Shown here one piece after another: positions 26,130 to 34,967 of a stretch of DNA of 64,000 nt; the first letter of the stretch is position 1, and every line of letters starts with the position of its first letter. The notes beneath the pieces were generated by a model that was given only the letters and a program-made list of their open reading frames with translations, was not told the origin of the DNA and ran no database searches. The translations under genes and the position numbers were made by a program. This DNA is from JADGHX01 sp037200125 (GTDB lineage Bacteria; Pseudomonadota; Gammaproteobacteria; Steroidobacterales; Steroidobacteraceae): the NCBI GenBank assembly GCA_037200125.1, contig JBBCGS010000006.1, positions 744,001 to 808,000 of the forward strand, read 5' to 3'.

Positions 26130-27737
26130 ATGGCATTGTGGTTCAAGCAAGGGAAAGCGGGCAACGAGGTTGCCGTGAACGCGACGGAGCTCGCGAACCT
26201 GCGGGGGCAGGTGAACGCAATCAGCCGGTCGCAGGCTGTCATCGAGTTCGCGCTCGACGGCACGATCCTCGACGCCAACGACAATTTTCTCGGCGCGGTG
26301 GGCTACACGCTCATGGAGATTCGCGGCCAGCATCACCGCCTGTTCGTCGAACCGATCGAGCGGGAGAGCCAGGAGTACCGCCGCTTCTGGCAGGACCTCG
26401 CCAACGGCCAGTACCACGCGGGTCAGTACAAGCGCATCGGCAAGCGCGGCAACGAGGTGTGGCTGCAGGCTTCCTACAACCCGATCCTCGACGCGGACGG
26501 CCGCCCGATGAAGGTGGTGAAGTACTGCACGGACGTTACCGAGCAGAAGATGCGCGCCGCCGATTTCGAGGGGCAGATCGCGGCCATCTCCAAGGCGCAG
26601 GCCGTGATCGAGTTCGACCTCGACGGCGCCATTCGCACGGCGAATCCGAACTTCCTGCGCGCTGTTGGCTATTCGCTCGAGGAGATTCGCGGCCAGCATC
26701 ACCGCCTGTTCGTGGACGCCGCGACCGCGGCCACCGACGCCTACCGGCGGTTCTGGGCGAAGCTCGGCAACGGTGAATATGACTCGGGACAATACCGTCG
26801 CGTCGGCAAGGGCGGCCGCGAAGTGTGGCTGCAGGCTTCCTACAACCCGATCTTCGATGCGAGCGGGCGTCCCATCAAGGTCGTGAAGTACGCCTCCGAC
26901 ATCACCGAGCAGAAGCGCATGTCGGACCAGCTCGCCGCGCTGGTCTCGAACATTCGCAACGCCGCTTCGGAAGTGCAGATCAGCGCGGAAGAGATTTCGA
27001 AGGGCAACAGCAGCCTGAGCCAGCGGGTGGAGTCGCAGGCCGCGACGCTCGAGGAAACCAGCGCATCGATGCAGCGAATGACCGAGACGGTCCGCCGCAA
27101 CGCCGACAACGCCCGTGCCGCCAACGATCTGGCGATCGACGCGCGCGATCACGCCGAGCGCGGCGGCTCGGTCGTGCAGACGGCCGTGGCGGCGATGCAG
27201 GCGATCAACGATTCGAGCCGCAAGATCTCGGAGATCATCGGGGTGATCGACGAGATCGCCTTCCAGACGAATCTGCTCGCGCTCAATGCGGCGGTCGAGG
27301 CCGCGCGCGCCGGCGAACAGGGCCGCGGCTTTGCAGTGGTGGCGAGCGAAGTGCGCAACCTCGCGGGGCGTTCGGCGTCCGCCGCGAAGGAGATCAAGAC
27401 GCTCATCCAGGACAGCGTTGCGAAAGTGGGCGACGGCTCGCGGTTGGTGGAGCAGTCCGGCGCCACGCTGGTGGAGATCGTTTCCTCCGTGAAGAAGGTG
27501 GCGGCAATCGTCGGCGAGATCACCGCGGCGTCGGCCGAACAGGCGGACGGCATCGACCAGGTGAGCCGCGCGGTGGTCCAGATGGACGAGAGCACTCAGC
27601 AGAACGCCGCACTCGTCGAGCAGGCGGCGGCGGCGAGCGAATCCATCGTGCAGCAGGTGCGCGAGCTCAATGCTTCAGTACAGAGCGTCTCGGGCGAACC
27701 AGCGCCGGTCGTGAAGCGCGCTCGTTACGCCGCGTAG
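26130..27737 (+). CDS. Soluble double-PAS methyl-accepting chemotaxis protein
   Basis: A chemoreceptor of 535 residues. Two PAS domains in tandem (about 20-135 and 145-255) share the motif EIRGQHHRLFV and the closing VWLQASYNPI block, so they arose by duplication. The MCP signalling domain follows (about 260-510) with the conserved hairpin tip EIAFQTNLLALNAAVEAARA and GEQGRGFAVVASEVRNLAGR. No transmembrane segment is visible, so it should act in the cytoplasm or through a membrane partner, as Aer-type receptors with heme or flavin PAS domains do; the ligand is unknown. ATG 26130 is chosen because the conserved text begins soon after it. Flagella in this window give it a natural output. Confidence 0.9.
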   Translation: MALWFKQGKAGNEVAVNATELANLRGQVNAISRSQAVIEFALDGTILDANDNFLGAVGYTLMEIRGQHHRLFVEPIERESQEYRRFWQDLANGQYHAGQYKRIGKRGNEVWLQASYNPILDADGRPMKVVKYCTDVTEQKMRAADFEGQIAAISKAQAVIEFDLDGAIRTANPNFLRAVGYSLEEIRGQHHRLFVDAATAATDAYRRFWAKLGNGEYDSGQYRRVGKGGREVWLQASYNPIFDASGRPIKVVKYASDITEQKRMSDQLAALVSNIRNAASEVQISAEEISKGNSSLSQRVESQAATLEETSASMQRMTETVRRNADNARAANDLAIDARDHAERGGSVVQTAVAAMQAINDSSRKISEIIGVIDEIAFQTNLLALNAAVEAARAGEQGRGFAVVASEVRNLAGRSASAAKEIKTLIQDSVAKVGDGSRLVEQSGATLVEIVSSVKKVAAIVGEITAASAEQADGIDQVSRAVVQMDESTQQNAALVEQAAAASESIVQQVRELNASVQSVSGEPAPVVKRARYAA

Positions 27738-27766
27738 TCCGCGTAGTCCGCGTAGTCCGCGTAGTC
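27731..27766 (+). repeat. Four tandem copies of a 9-bp unit at the end of the chemoreceptor gene
   Basis: CGCGTAGTC is repeated four times without interruption. The first copy contains the TAG stop codon (27735-27737), and each later copy repeats TAG in the same frame, giving four in-frame stops. Change in copy number would not alter the protein. Confidence 0.9.
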
Positions 27767-27972
27767 GATAGCAGACGCCTTCCCGCCCACGAAGGGCCTT
27801 CGGTCGGAAAGGACCGCGAGTCGCGCCGTTCCATGGCAAGCTCGTGGTTCGATCGACTTCGAAGGCCCGCGATGATCCCGCTCCGAGACGACAACCCTTT
27901 CGAGCTGAAGCCCATCGTCACCGCCACGTTCATCGTGATGTGCAGCAGGTTCACCCCGCCTCGAGTGAACCG

Positions 27973-28551
27973 ATGACGAGCGCCCTCCCCCAGATCTGGC
28001 TCGTGCGGCATGGTGAGACCGCGTGGTCTCTCACCGGACAGCACACGGGTCGAACCGACATTCCGCTGACCGCACGCGGCGAACAGGACGCCGCCGCGCT
28101 GAAGCCTCGCCTCGCCGGGCGCTCTTTCGCAAAGGTGCTCAGCAGCCCGTCGGTCCGCGCGCACAGGACGTGCGATCTCGCGGGGTTCGCAGACGTCGCG
28201 GTGGTCGAGCCCAATCTTCTGGAATGGGACTATGGCCAGTACGAAGGCAGGCGCACCGCCGAGATTCTCGCGCAACGTCCCGGTTGGAGGCCTTTCGAAG
28301 ACGGCAGTCCCGGCGGCGAGACGCTCGCGCAAGTCGCTGCACGTGCGGACAGTGTCGTCGCTCAGCTACGCGCGCTGAACGCGGACGCGCTGCTGTTCGC
28401 GCACCGTGACATCCTGCGAGTGATCGTTGCCCGTTGGGTTGGGTTGCCCGCGGTCGAAGCGCGACGCTTCTATATGGATCCGGCCTCGATCAGCGTTCTG
28501 GGTTACGACCACAACGCGAGCGAGTCGATCATCCGAAAACTGAATACTTGA
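27973..28551 (+). CDS. Histidine phosphatase family protein (phosphoglycerate-mutase fold)
   Basis: A 192-residue member of the branch-1 histidine phosphatases. The catalytic motif IWLVRHGETAW gives the phospho-accepting His near residue 14. The acid-base Glu segment (LLEWDYGQYEG) and the second His (LLFAHRDILRVIVARW) are in place. Targets in this subfamily range from phosphosugars to alpha-ribazole phosphate and cannot be told from sequence. ATG 27973 is preferred; the 43 upstream codons in frame are not family-like. Confidence 0.88.
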   Translation: MTSALPQIWLVRHGETAWSLTGQHTGRTDIPLTARGEQDAAALKPRLAGRSFAKVLSSPSVRAHRTCDLAGFADVAVVEPNLLEWDYGQYEGRRTAEILAQRPGWRPFEDGSPGGETLAQVAARADSVVAQLRALNADALLFAHRDILRVIVARWVGLPAVEARRFYMDPASISVLGYDHNASESIIRKLNT

Positions 28552-28575
28552 TATCGGGAACGGCCGAAATCAAAA

Positions 28576-28615
28576 ACGGCCCAGCGCCTCGAGGCGGACG
28601 ACTGGGCCGTAAAAA
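28576..28615 (-). terminator. Intrinsic terminator for the minus-strand membrane protein gene
   Basis: ACGGCCCAG (28576-28584) and CTGGGCCGT (28602-28610) form a 9-bp stem, with CGCCTCGAGGCG able to fold inside the loop. On the minus strand the stem is followed at once by TTTTTG. On the plus strand only A residues follow, so it should act mainly on the leftward gene. Confidence 0.7.
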
Positions 28616-28654
28616 TCCCTGAGGGGGTCAGGGCGAGAGCAATGTAGCTCTCTA

Positions 28655-29527
28655 TCATTTCGCCAGTATTAACCAGCGACCCGGAACCGCGCGCTTGATG
28701 CGAGCCTCCGCCACAGGCGCGTGAATGAGCGAGAGGCTGATCCACACCGCCACGCTGAAATAAAGTGACATCCATAACATCTCGGTGTGCCAGTGCTCGA
28801 AGCTGAACGTCACCACGCGTCGATGAGTGGCGTCAGCAACGCCTTGCAGGATGGTGAAGTACTCGCGGCCCGTTGCCTGGTCCGCGACCCATCGTTCCCA
28901 ATACATCGGTACGTCGACGAGAAACATGTACGCAACGTAGGCGACGCCGAGCACGCACCACGTCACGATCACGCTCCGCGGAATCGGTGTGCAGCGGGGA
29001 CGGATCATCACCATGCTGACTACGACCAACGCCGCGCAGAGTCCCCACAGCGATTCCTCGAAGACATGCCCGAGGTTGGATGTGGTGAGCACCGAGTACC
29101 ACGAGCACGCTTCCGCCACAGCGAGCAGCGGCACGACGAGCCGCGCAACGACGTGCGCGTATAGGTGCCCGGTTGCCCGCGCGGTCTCGCGGGTGAGCAA
29201 CGCCCACTGAATCGCGAAACAGAGCTCGGCCACGGTGGCGACGGAACGACCGACCAAGGCGCTCGAGACCCACGAGTCCACGAGCGTGACGCGCGGAACG
29301 TCGAACACGGGCAGGAAGGAGCGGAACGCGCAGCCGAAGACGTAGCCGGCGGAAACGAGAAGCTGAAGGCGACGCGCCGAGTACGCCTGCTGCGACATCG
29401 AGGGCCGCTTGCGGGCGAGCACTCGACCCGAATACACCCACAACGAAATGTTGAGGACGCCAATCGTCCCCAGAAGACCCCACCACAATATGACGGCCAC
29501 TGACATTTCCCTGTAATGAAAATGCAA
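28655..29527 (-). CDS. Unknown polytopic membrane protein
   Basis: I do not recognise this family. The 290-residue product has about six to seven hydrophobic segments (VAVILWWGLLGTIGVLNISL near the start, LWGLCAALVVVSMVMI, VIVTWCVLGVAYVAYMFLV, MLWMSLYFSVAVWISLSLI near the end). Trp/His residues near membrane edges (FEHWHTEMLWMSL) could bind a cofactor. The start is uncertain: ATG 29527, ATG 29506, or GTG 29500, which has the best spaced AGGGA. It stands alone, facing decayed sequence on its 5' side and ending at a clear terminator. Confidence 0.6.
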   Translation of the reverse strand: MHFHYREMSVAVILWWGLLGTIGVLNISLWVYSGRVLARKRPSMSQQAYSARRLQLLVSAGYVFGCAFRSFLPVFDVPRVTLVDSWVSSALVGRSVATVAELCFAIQWALLTRETARATGHLYAHVVARLVVPLLAVAEACSWYSVLTTSNLGHVFEESLWGLCAALVVVSMVMIRPRCTPIPRSVIVTWCVLGVAYVAYMFLVDVPMYWERWVADQATGREYFTILQGVADATHRRVVTFSFEHWHTEMLWMSLYFSVAVWISLSLIHAPVAEARIKRAVPGRWLILAK

Positions 29528-29682
29528 TCGTGCCGATGATGCAAGCAGAAAGTGTTCCTGTGGAATGCGTAATCGCCGCGCCTGAAGCCTCCTGAAAGGA
29601 ACGTCATTCGTTTGTATTTCGTTCGTCTGTCATACGACTGCTGAACGTCGTTTCTCGAGTTGCAGCAGCGTGACAAGGAAAG

Positions 29683-30282
29683 TTGGGGCACGTGCTCCGC
29701 AGTGGAACGGCGTGCGGGTCCGAGGCAGCCGCCGCTTGCTCACGGAAAATCCTCCAGACGAGATCGGCCGGCATGGACATGGCGATCGAGCCCGCGCGAT
29801 GGCCTGTCATCGAAACGCTGAAAGGACTGGTGTCCAGCGGCACCGTGCCGACGGCACGCATCGACGATGCGGTCACGCGCATCCTGCGTGTGAAATGGGC
29901 CATGGGGCGCGGCCATCAAGCAAAGTGTTGCGTCGAGAACGAAAGTGACGTTCGCCAGCAACGAAGGTGCCGCCGGCGGACGTTGCGATCGTCGGGGTCG
30001 GCGGAATGCCTCATGCGGAAGGCGTAGGTGATCGCGGCGACCTCTCTCTCGCCGAGGCCGATCTGGATCTCCTCGACAAAATCGCCGCTGCCGGCACGCC
30101 GTTGGTACTCGTGCTGAATCTCATGGCGCCCGATGATTCTCGGCAAACGCGCGCCTGCCGGGAAACTGAGCTTCAGCTCGCCGCGATCGATGGATCAGCT
30201 TCCGCTGCACGCCGGCGACGCGAAGTACGATCCGCTCTTTGCGGTTGGGTTCGGACTGAAGTACCGAGCTTCGATAGCCACG
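29683..30282 (+). pseudogene. Decayed GH3 beta-glucosidase
   Basis: Three pieces in two frames match the C-terminal half of GH3 exo-beta-glucosidases, in the right order. First is the end of the catalytic domain (GMDMAIEPARW, then RIDDAVTRILRVKWAMG, around 29770-29910). Second is part of the C-terminal domain (DVAIVGVGGMPHAEGVGDRG and LVLVLN, around 29975-30120). Third is the closing segment (GKLSFSSPRSMDQLPLHAGD, YDPLFAVGFGLKY, around 30150-30264). The N-terminal domain is missing and at least 100 residues are lost between the first two pieces. It is unrelated in position to the intact GH3 gene at 42535. Confidence 0.7.
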
Positions 30283-30748
30283 ACACGGGCGGGCCAGGGC
30301 ATTGTCATAAAATATTCCACCGCTCCGCTGGCATTCGGACTGCGTTGGAGCCTATTGTCGCTGGCTCTTCGGAGTCGATACGAACCGGCACTCATGCGAT
30401 TACTCAGCCTGGTCCTCGCCTTCTCACTATCCGTCAGCCCTCTGGCAGTTGCCCAGCGGAGCACGGCAGGCCTGGTCATCGTCCAGCAGTTCGTTTCGAG
30501 CTCCAACGTCCACGACCGTCCGGCATTTTCTTACGTGACGGCGTTCACGAACGCGCTGACTGTAACGCGCCGTTGATACGAGGACGTAGCTCTCGATCGT
30601 CGAAGTTTGTCGAGCGAAATCAACGCGGCGCAGGCCGCGAAGGTCGAAGGGGATTTGACGGAACGCCGACAGTCGTCGCGATCCGCCGTCTTGATGGGAA
30701 TCAGGTGTGAGCGTATCTCGTTAGTAGACATTCCGGAGGCGGAAAATC
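30283..30748. other. 466-bp stretch with no supported gene
   Basis: Likely decayed sequence continuing from the GH3 remnant. An ATG at 30394 opens a signal-peptide-like start (RLLSLVLAFSLSVSPLAVAQ), but the frame ends at 30576 with no recognisable domain. It may be the head of a lost exported protein. Confidence 0.4.
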
Positions 30749-31132
30749 GTGCCACTTCCCAGCTCGCTGACTCAGCCGGTGTTCCTCGCCATTCTTGGCC
30801 TGGGCTCCGCTGGGCAACCCGGCGCTGACAATGCGCCGGCCCTGCGGATCGCAGGCAAGGCCACCGATACCGTCGCTCCCACCATGTTCTATGCGTTCAC
30901 GCCAACGGTCACCCGGCACTCCGATCAGCCGCTCAAGTTCACCATCGAGAACAAGCCCGCCTGGGCATCCTTCGGCTTACGGCGCGGCACCCTCTATGGC
31001 ACGCCCCTCGTGGCGCATGCGGGCACCTATTCAAACATTCGCATCACGGTCAGTGACGGCGCCCACTCCGTGACGCTGCCGCCTTTCTCGATCACCGTTT
31101 CCGCAGCGGCCGCCACCACCACGACCCCGTAG
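30749..31132 (+). CDS. Single Ig-like (He_PIG/cadherin-like) domain protein
   Basis: GTG 30749 has a good ribosome site (GGAGGCGG, 30735-30742). The 127 residues begin with a short hydrophobic stretch that may be a weak signal peptide, then one putative Ig-fold domain with the family wording FTIENKPAWASFGLRRGTL, YGTPLVAHAGTYSNIRITVS and DGAHSVTLPPFSITVS, ending in a Thr-rich tail. Such domains usually occur in large surface or secreted proteins, so a lone copy may be a remnant of a longer gene. Function unknown. Confidence 0.55.
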   Translation: MPLPSSLTQPVFLAILGLGSAGQPGADNAPALRIAGKATDTVAPTMFYAFTPTVTRHSDQPLKFTIENKPAWASFGLRRGTLYGTPLVAHAGTYSNIRITVSDGAHSVTLPPFSITVSAAAATTTTP

Positions 31133-31160
31133 ACGACGGCTTCCTCCAAGCGCTCGGATT

Positions 31161-31394
31161 CCCGGACCGCTAGGCGCGGCGCGCGGCATCCCGAATCGAC
31201 TCATGCGCGAGCTCGGACCCATCAACCCGGCGGCGCCCGCGTTCCCGCTGGCCAGCGCGGCGCTCGCGCCGCTTCGTGCGGCGGCGGAACGCGCAGGCAG
31301 CGGCGACTTCTCACCGCTGTGGGCGGGTCAGAACACCACTCGGTGCGGGGAGCTGCCGGCGGCCCGGATCACACGCGACCTCGCCGGCTCGTAG
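31161..31394 (+). pseudogene. C-terminal fragment of a nitronate monooxygenase
   Basis: The frame reads AARGIPNRLMRELG, then PAFPLASAALAPLRAAAER and GSGDFSPLWAGQN, which is the end of a class I nitronate monooxygenase (flavin-dependent oxidation of nitroalkanes). Roughly 280 N-terminal residues, including the FMN-binding barrel, are absent. The fragment overlaps the end of the PilZ gene on the other strand. Confidence 0.65.
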
Positions 31395-31717
31395 TCCTCC
31401 TCGAGCGCGCCGCCGGCGATTCCCGCAATCAGGAAGCGGCACACGCCCGCCGGCGCGAGCTCGAACCACTCGATGCCGAAGCCGCCGCGCTCGCGGCGCA
31501 CGACATACCCTTCGATCGCCTCGCGCCGCATGCCCTCGTGCTCGCTCAGGAACCCGAGGATGCGCACCGGCGCGAGCAGCGCCGGCACGAGCCCCGTGCG
31601 CACGTAAGCACCGCTGACGCTGACGTCCATGAGCCGCCCGACCGCGACCGTTCGCGGATGACACAGAAGCTGCACGGCCAGGTCCACTCCGACTCGCTGT
31701 CCCCATCGATGGTCCAT
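31328..31717 (-). CDS. PilZ domain protein (c-di-GMP receptor)
   Basis: A small one-domain protein of about 129 residues from ATG 31717. It shows the two PilZ signatures: RxxxR at the start (DHRWGQRV) and D/NxSxxG (DVSVSGAYVRTG), which bind c-di-GMP. The C-terminal part (ALEEDYEPARSRVIRAAGSS) is variable. ATG 31759 upstream is possible but adds residues before the motif that look random. It could link c-di-GMP to motility or surface traits. Its 3' end overlaps a nitronate monooxygenase fragment. Confidence 0.78.
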   Translation of the reverse strand: MDHRWGQRVGVDLAVQLLCHPRTVAVGRLMDVSVSGAYVRTGLVPALLAPVRILGFLSEHEGMRREAIEGYVVRRERGGFGIEWFELAPAGVCRFLIAGIAGGALEEDYEPARSRVIRAAGSSPHRVVF

Positions 31718-31879
31718 CTCAGCCTCGCTCTTCGTTCGTCTATGACCTTGCGCCGGCAAGCTGACGAGAGACTGACGCGTAAGCGCCAGCTCTACCCGCG
31801 CCGCGCCACTATTTCGAGCCCTTGCGGCCCCGCGGATCTCACCGACACACGCGCGGAAGCCATGCTCATCTCCTCATGT

Positions 31880-32677
31880 TCAGAAGCGATAGTTCGCCGC
31901 GATGGACACCGGGAACGACCAGAGGCTGTGCGCGTCGTCGTTCGGACCGAAGCCGAGCCCCGTGAGCCGCGCGTCGTCCGCATTCGGCGGCTTGCCCACG
32001 TGATCGGCGTCAACGCTCAGGCGCACGCCGAACGCGCTGCTGGGCGTGTACTCCACGCCTGTTTCCAGACTCTGGCTGAAAATGGTGGCGGTCCGCGTGA
32101 AGCGCAGGTTTGTCAGATCCGAAGCGAGCGCGGTGGAGGTGACCGTTGCGTGCATCGAGTCGAGATGCGTGCTGCCGAGCGCGAAGCCCGCGAAAGGCCG
32201 CCAGTCCGTGCCGGTCGTCCAGAAGTAGCGCGAGCCGAACTCGAACGTCATGTTGTCCGCGTTTGCGAAGTGCGCTCGCACCGCGGCGGGCGTATCGAGC
32301 AACGCATTGTCGAGTGCGCCGATCGTGCGCGTGCGGCCATCGAGCGAGGCATAGCCGAAGCGGCCGTAGCTCTGAAGATTCGGGTTGAACGAGTAGTCGA
32401 GCTCGAGGCCCGTGTCGAAGCTGCGACGGAACAGGTCTTCGTACCGCAGCTTGTCGAGCCGCAACGTGCCGGAAGTGCCGCTCAACGCGGGATCGAGCGC
32501 GCCGAGGTCGGTGAAGGTTGTGGTCGCGGGTGTGCGCAGCGAGCCGCTCTCGCTGATCGAATCGCCGCCGCTGATCGACAGGCTCCATGGGCTCGACGGT
32601 TCCGCCGCCGCTACGACCCGCGCCGCGCCGGCGGCAACCGAGAGAACCGTGAGGATCTGAATCGAACGGAATTTCAT
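31880..32677 (-). CDS. Outer-membrane beta-barrel protein of unknown substrate
   Basis: A 265-residue exported protein. It has AAGGAGCG before ATG 32677, a Sec signal peptide (ILTVLSVAAGAARVVAAAEP) and alternating amphipathic strands ending in the aromatic C-terminus SIAANYRF recognised by the Bam machinery. Strand-like segments such as TGLELDYSFNPNLQSYGRFG and TFEFGSRYFWTTGTDWRPFA suggest 8 to 12 strands. It is divergent from the response-regulator gene, so it may be a target of that two-component system. Confidence 0.78.
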   Translation of the reverse strand: MKFRSIQILTVLSVAAGAARVVAAAEPSSPWSLSISGGDSISESGSLRTPATTTFTDLGALDPALSGTSGTLRLDKLRYEDLFRRSFDTGLELDYSFNPNLQSYGRFGYASLDGRTRTIGALDNALLDTPAAVRAHFANADNMTFEFGSRYFWTTGTDWRPFAGFALGSTHLDSMHATVTSTALASDLTNLRFTRTATIFSQSLETGVEYTPSSAFGVRLSVDADHVGKPPNADDARLTGLGFGPNDDAHSLWSFPVSIAANYRF

Positions 32678-32792
32678 TGCACGCTCCTTGATGAACTCAG
32701 CGCGGGGACACTGTGCGCGGGAGGCCTGACTGCAAACTGACGCGGGGCGGCGGCCGGGCCGCCAAAGCGTGTGTAGAAACGTCAGCCGCGTC

Positions 32793-32818
32793 AGCCTTGC
32801 GCAAGGCTTGTCATGACA
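32793..32818. promoter_or_regulatory. Two adjoining palindromes upstream of the response regulator
   Basis: AGCCTTGCGCAAGGCT (32793-32808) is a perfect 16-bp palindrome and is followed at once by TGTCATGACA (32809-32818), a perfect 10-bp palindrome. They sit in the 192-bp divergent gap between the barrel-protein gene and the two-component operon, about 52 bases before the regulator ATG. They are plausible operators for a dimeric regulator; the binding protein is unknown. Confidence 0.4.
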
Positions 32819-32869
32819 CACTGTCCGGATGAATGATTTCGTAACAGCCCGACGAGATAGGATCACGCC

Positions 32870-33544
32870 ATGAGAGCTTTGGTCGTCGAAGACGATCCGC
32901 TGGTGGGAGACGCCGTACGCCGCGCGCTGACCGCGGGCGGCTACGCGGCGGATCACGTCGCGAGCGCGGAAGCCGCGAAATCCGCGCTGCATGCCGAGGA
33001 TTTCGATCTGCTCATCGTCGATATCGGCTTGCCGAAGGAAGACGGCATGCAGCTGGTACGCGGCCTGCGCGCGCGCGGCAAAGTCGTTCCGGTGCTGATG
33101 CTGACGGCGCGCGACGGCCTGTCGGATCGCGTGACCGCGCTCGACCTCGGCGCCGACGATTACCTCACCAAGCCCTTCCAGGTGCCGGAGCTGCTCGCCC
33201 GCTGTCGCGCGCTCATCCGGCGCGCGAACTCCATCGCGAGCCCGCTCATCACGTTCGGCGGGCTGCGGTTCGATCTGGCGCACAAGGAAGCGAGCGTCGG
33301 CGGCCAGAAGCTCGAGCTCACCCATCGCGAGTGGTCGATTCTCGAATGCCTCGTGCTCAATGCCGGCCACATCGTCTCGAAAGAAAAACTCCTGAGCTCC
33401 ATCGCGAACTGGAACGAAGACATCTCGCCGAACGCCGTCGAGGTCTACGTGTCCCGCCTGCGCACGAAGCTGGGCCAGGCCGCGTTGATCCGCGCCGTGC
33501 GCGGCATGGGGTATCGCATCGATGAGATCAGCACCGCAAAGTGA
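32870..33544 (+). CDS. OmpR-family response regulator
   Basis: A DNA-binding response regulator of 224 residues. The receiver domain has the acidic pocket (VVEDD), phospho-acceptor Asp51 (LLIVDIGLPKEDG), the Thr switch (LMLTARD) and Lys in DDYLTKPF. The C-terminal winged helix is of OmpR/PhoB type (LTHREWSILECLVLNAGHIV, NAVEVYVSRLRTKLG, IRAVRGMGYRID). It resembles the QseB/TctD group. It overlaps the kinase gene by 23 bases. Confidence 0.93.
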   Translation: MRALVVEDDPLVGDAVRRALTAGGYAADHVASAEAAKSALHAEDFDLLIVDIGLPKEDGMQLVRGLRARGKVVPVLMLTARDGLSDRVTALDLGADDYLTKPFQVPELLARCRALIRRANSIASPLITFGGLRFDLAHKEASVGGQKLELTHREWSILECLVLNAGHIVSKEKLLSSIANWNEDISPNAVEVYVSRLRTKLGQAALIRAVRGMGYRIDEISTAK

Positions 33545-34967
33545 GCGCCCGCGCTCGATACGGCGGCGGCTGTTCGCGCTGCTCCTGCTCCCCTCGGTGC
33601 TGGTGCTGGCCGCCGGGACGCTGAGCGACTACTTCACGGCGGTCACGCCGTTCCGCGAGGCCTACGACCAGTCCTTGATCGACGGCGCGCTCGCCGTTGC
33701 GGCGAACGTCCACATGGATGCGAACGGCGAACCGAAGTTGACCCTGCCACCCGAGGCGGTCGCCATCCTGCGCGCGGACTCGTCGGACACCATCTACTTT
33801 CGCGTTTCGGACTCCACCGGCGCTCTGATCGCCGGCGACGCGAACCTCCCCGAAGCCCCGCGTTCGCACACGAACCCGTCGCGAGCGGACGCGCGCTTTC
33901 TCGACGAGCCGATCCGGGTCGTCAGCTACCGCACGTACACCAATGCCGGAATGCTCACGATCTCCGTTGCGGAGACGACGCACAAGCGCGATGGCGTGCG
34001 CACGAACATTCTGTCCAGCTCGCTCGCCGTGGATCTCATGGAGCTCGGCATCGTGCTCGCCGTGATCGCCATCGGCGTGCGCCTCGCCCTCGCGCCGTTA
34101 CGGGAAGTGCGGGAACAGATCGCGCAACGCTCGGCGCGAGACCTCGCACCGCTGCCGCTCGAGCGCGTTCCCGTCGAGATCCGCAGCATCGTCGAAACGC
34201 TGAATCGGCTCTTCAACACCGTCAGTGAAAGCGCGACGGCGCAGCGGCGCTTCCTCGAGAGCGCCGCGCATCAGCTGCGCACGCCTCTCACCGGCATCCA
34301 GGCGCAGCTCGAACTGATGGCCGCCGATGAAGCGGACGCATCGAAGCAGCAGCGCCTCGCGCTGATGCTCGAAGCGGCTCGTCGGCTTGCACATACCACG
34401 CAGCAGCTACTCACCCTCGCGCGCTCGGACGAGGCCGCGAACCTGCGCTGGGAGCTCGTGGACGTGAATCTCGCCGTCATCGTGGAGAACATCGTGGCGG
34501 ATCGCGTTGTCACCGCCGATCGTGCCGGCGTCGATCTCGGCGCGGAAATTCGCCCGGCCGCGGTGAAGGGCGTCGGGTGGTTGTTGAACGAGGCCGTCGG
34601 CAACCTCGCGAACAACGCGATCGCGCACGCCCCCGCCGGCACGCAGGTCACGGTCCGATGCGGCGTTCATCAAGGCGCCGCGTTCGTCGAGGTGACGGAT
34701 TCGGGGGGCGGCATTCCGCCGGAGGAACGCGAGCGGGTCTTCGAGCGCTTCGTTCGCGGCAGCAACGCGCGCGGAACCGGCAGCGGTCTGGGGCTTGCGA
34801 TCGTAAGAGAAGTGGCGCAGTTGCACGGCGCGACGATCGATATGGATCGCGGGCCAAACGGCGAAGGCACGTCCGTGACGCTGTGGTTCCCCGTGGTCAG
34901 CGCGCCGCCGCCGCGCGCTTATGCCAGTACCGCTTCAATTTCTTTTGCTGGCGCGCGAAGACCTTGA
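33522..34967 (+). CDS. Sensor histidine kinase (TctE/QseC-like)
   Basis: The membrane sensor partner of the preceding regulator, 481 residues. TM1 is at about 16-35 and TM2 at about 172-192, with a periplasmic 2CSK-N-type sensor domain between. The dimerisation/phospho-acceptor helix has His250 (SAAHQLRTPLTG), and the ATPase domain has the N box (NEAVGNLANNAIAHAP), the G1 box (VTDSGGGIP) and the G2 box (GTGSGLGLAIV). The last 71 bases overlap the end of the convergent DUF707 gene. The C-terminal tail after LWFPVV is therefore probably not conserved. Confidence 0.93.
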   Translation: MRSAPQSERPRSIRRRLFALLLLPSVLVLAAGTLSDYFTAVTPFREAYDQSLIDGALAVAANVHMDANGEPKLTLPPEAVAILRADSSDTIYFRVSDSTGALIAGDANLPEAPRSHTNPSRADARFLDEPIRVVSYRTYTNAGMLTISVAETTHKRDGVRTNILSSSLAVDLMELGIVLAVIAIGVRLALAPLREVREQIAQRSARDLAPLPLERVPVEIRSIVETLNRLFNTVSESATAQRRFLESAAHQLRTPLTGIQAQLELMAADEADASKQQRLALMLEAARRLAHTTQQLLTLARSDEAANLRWELVDVNLAVIVENIVADRVVTADRAGVDLGAEIRPAAVKGVGWLLNEAVGNLANNAIAHAPAGTQVTVRCGVHQGAAFVEVTDSGGGIPPEERERVFERFVRGSNARGTGSGLGLAIVREVAQLHGATIDMDRGPNGEGTSVTLWFPVVSAPPPRAYASTASISFAGARRP

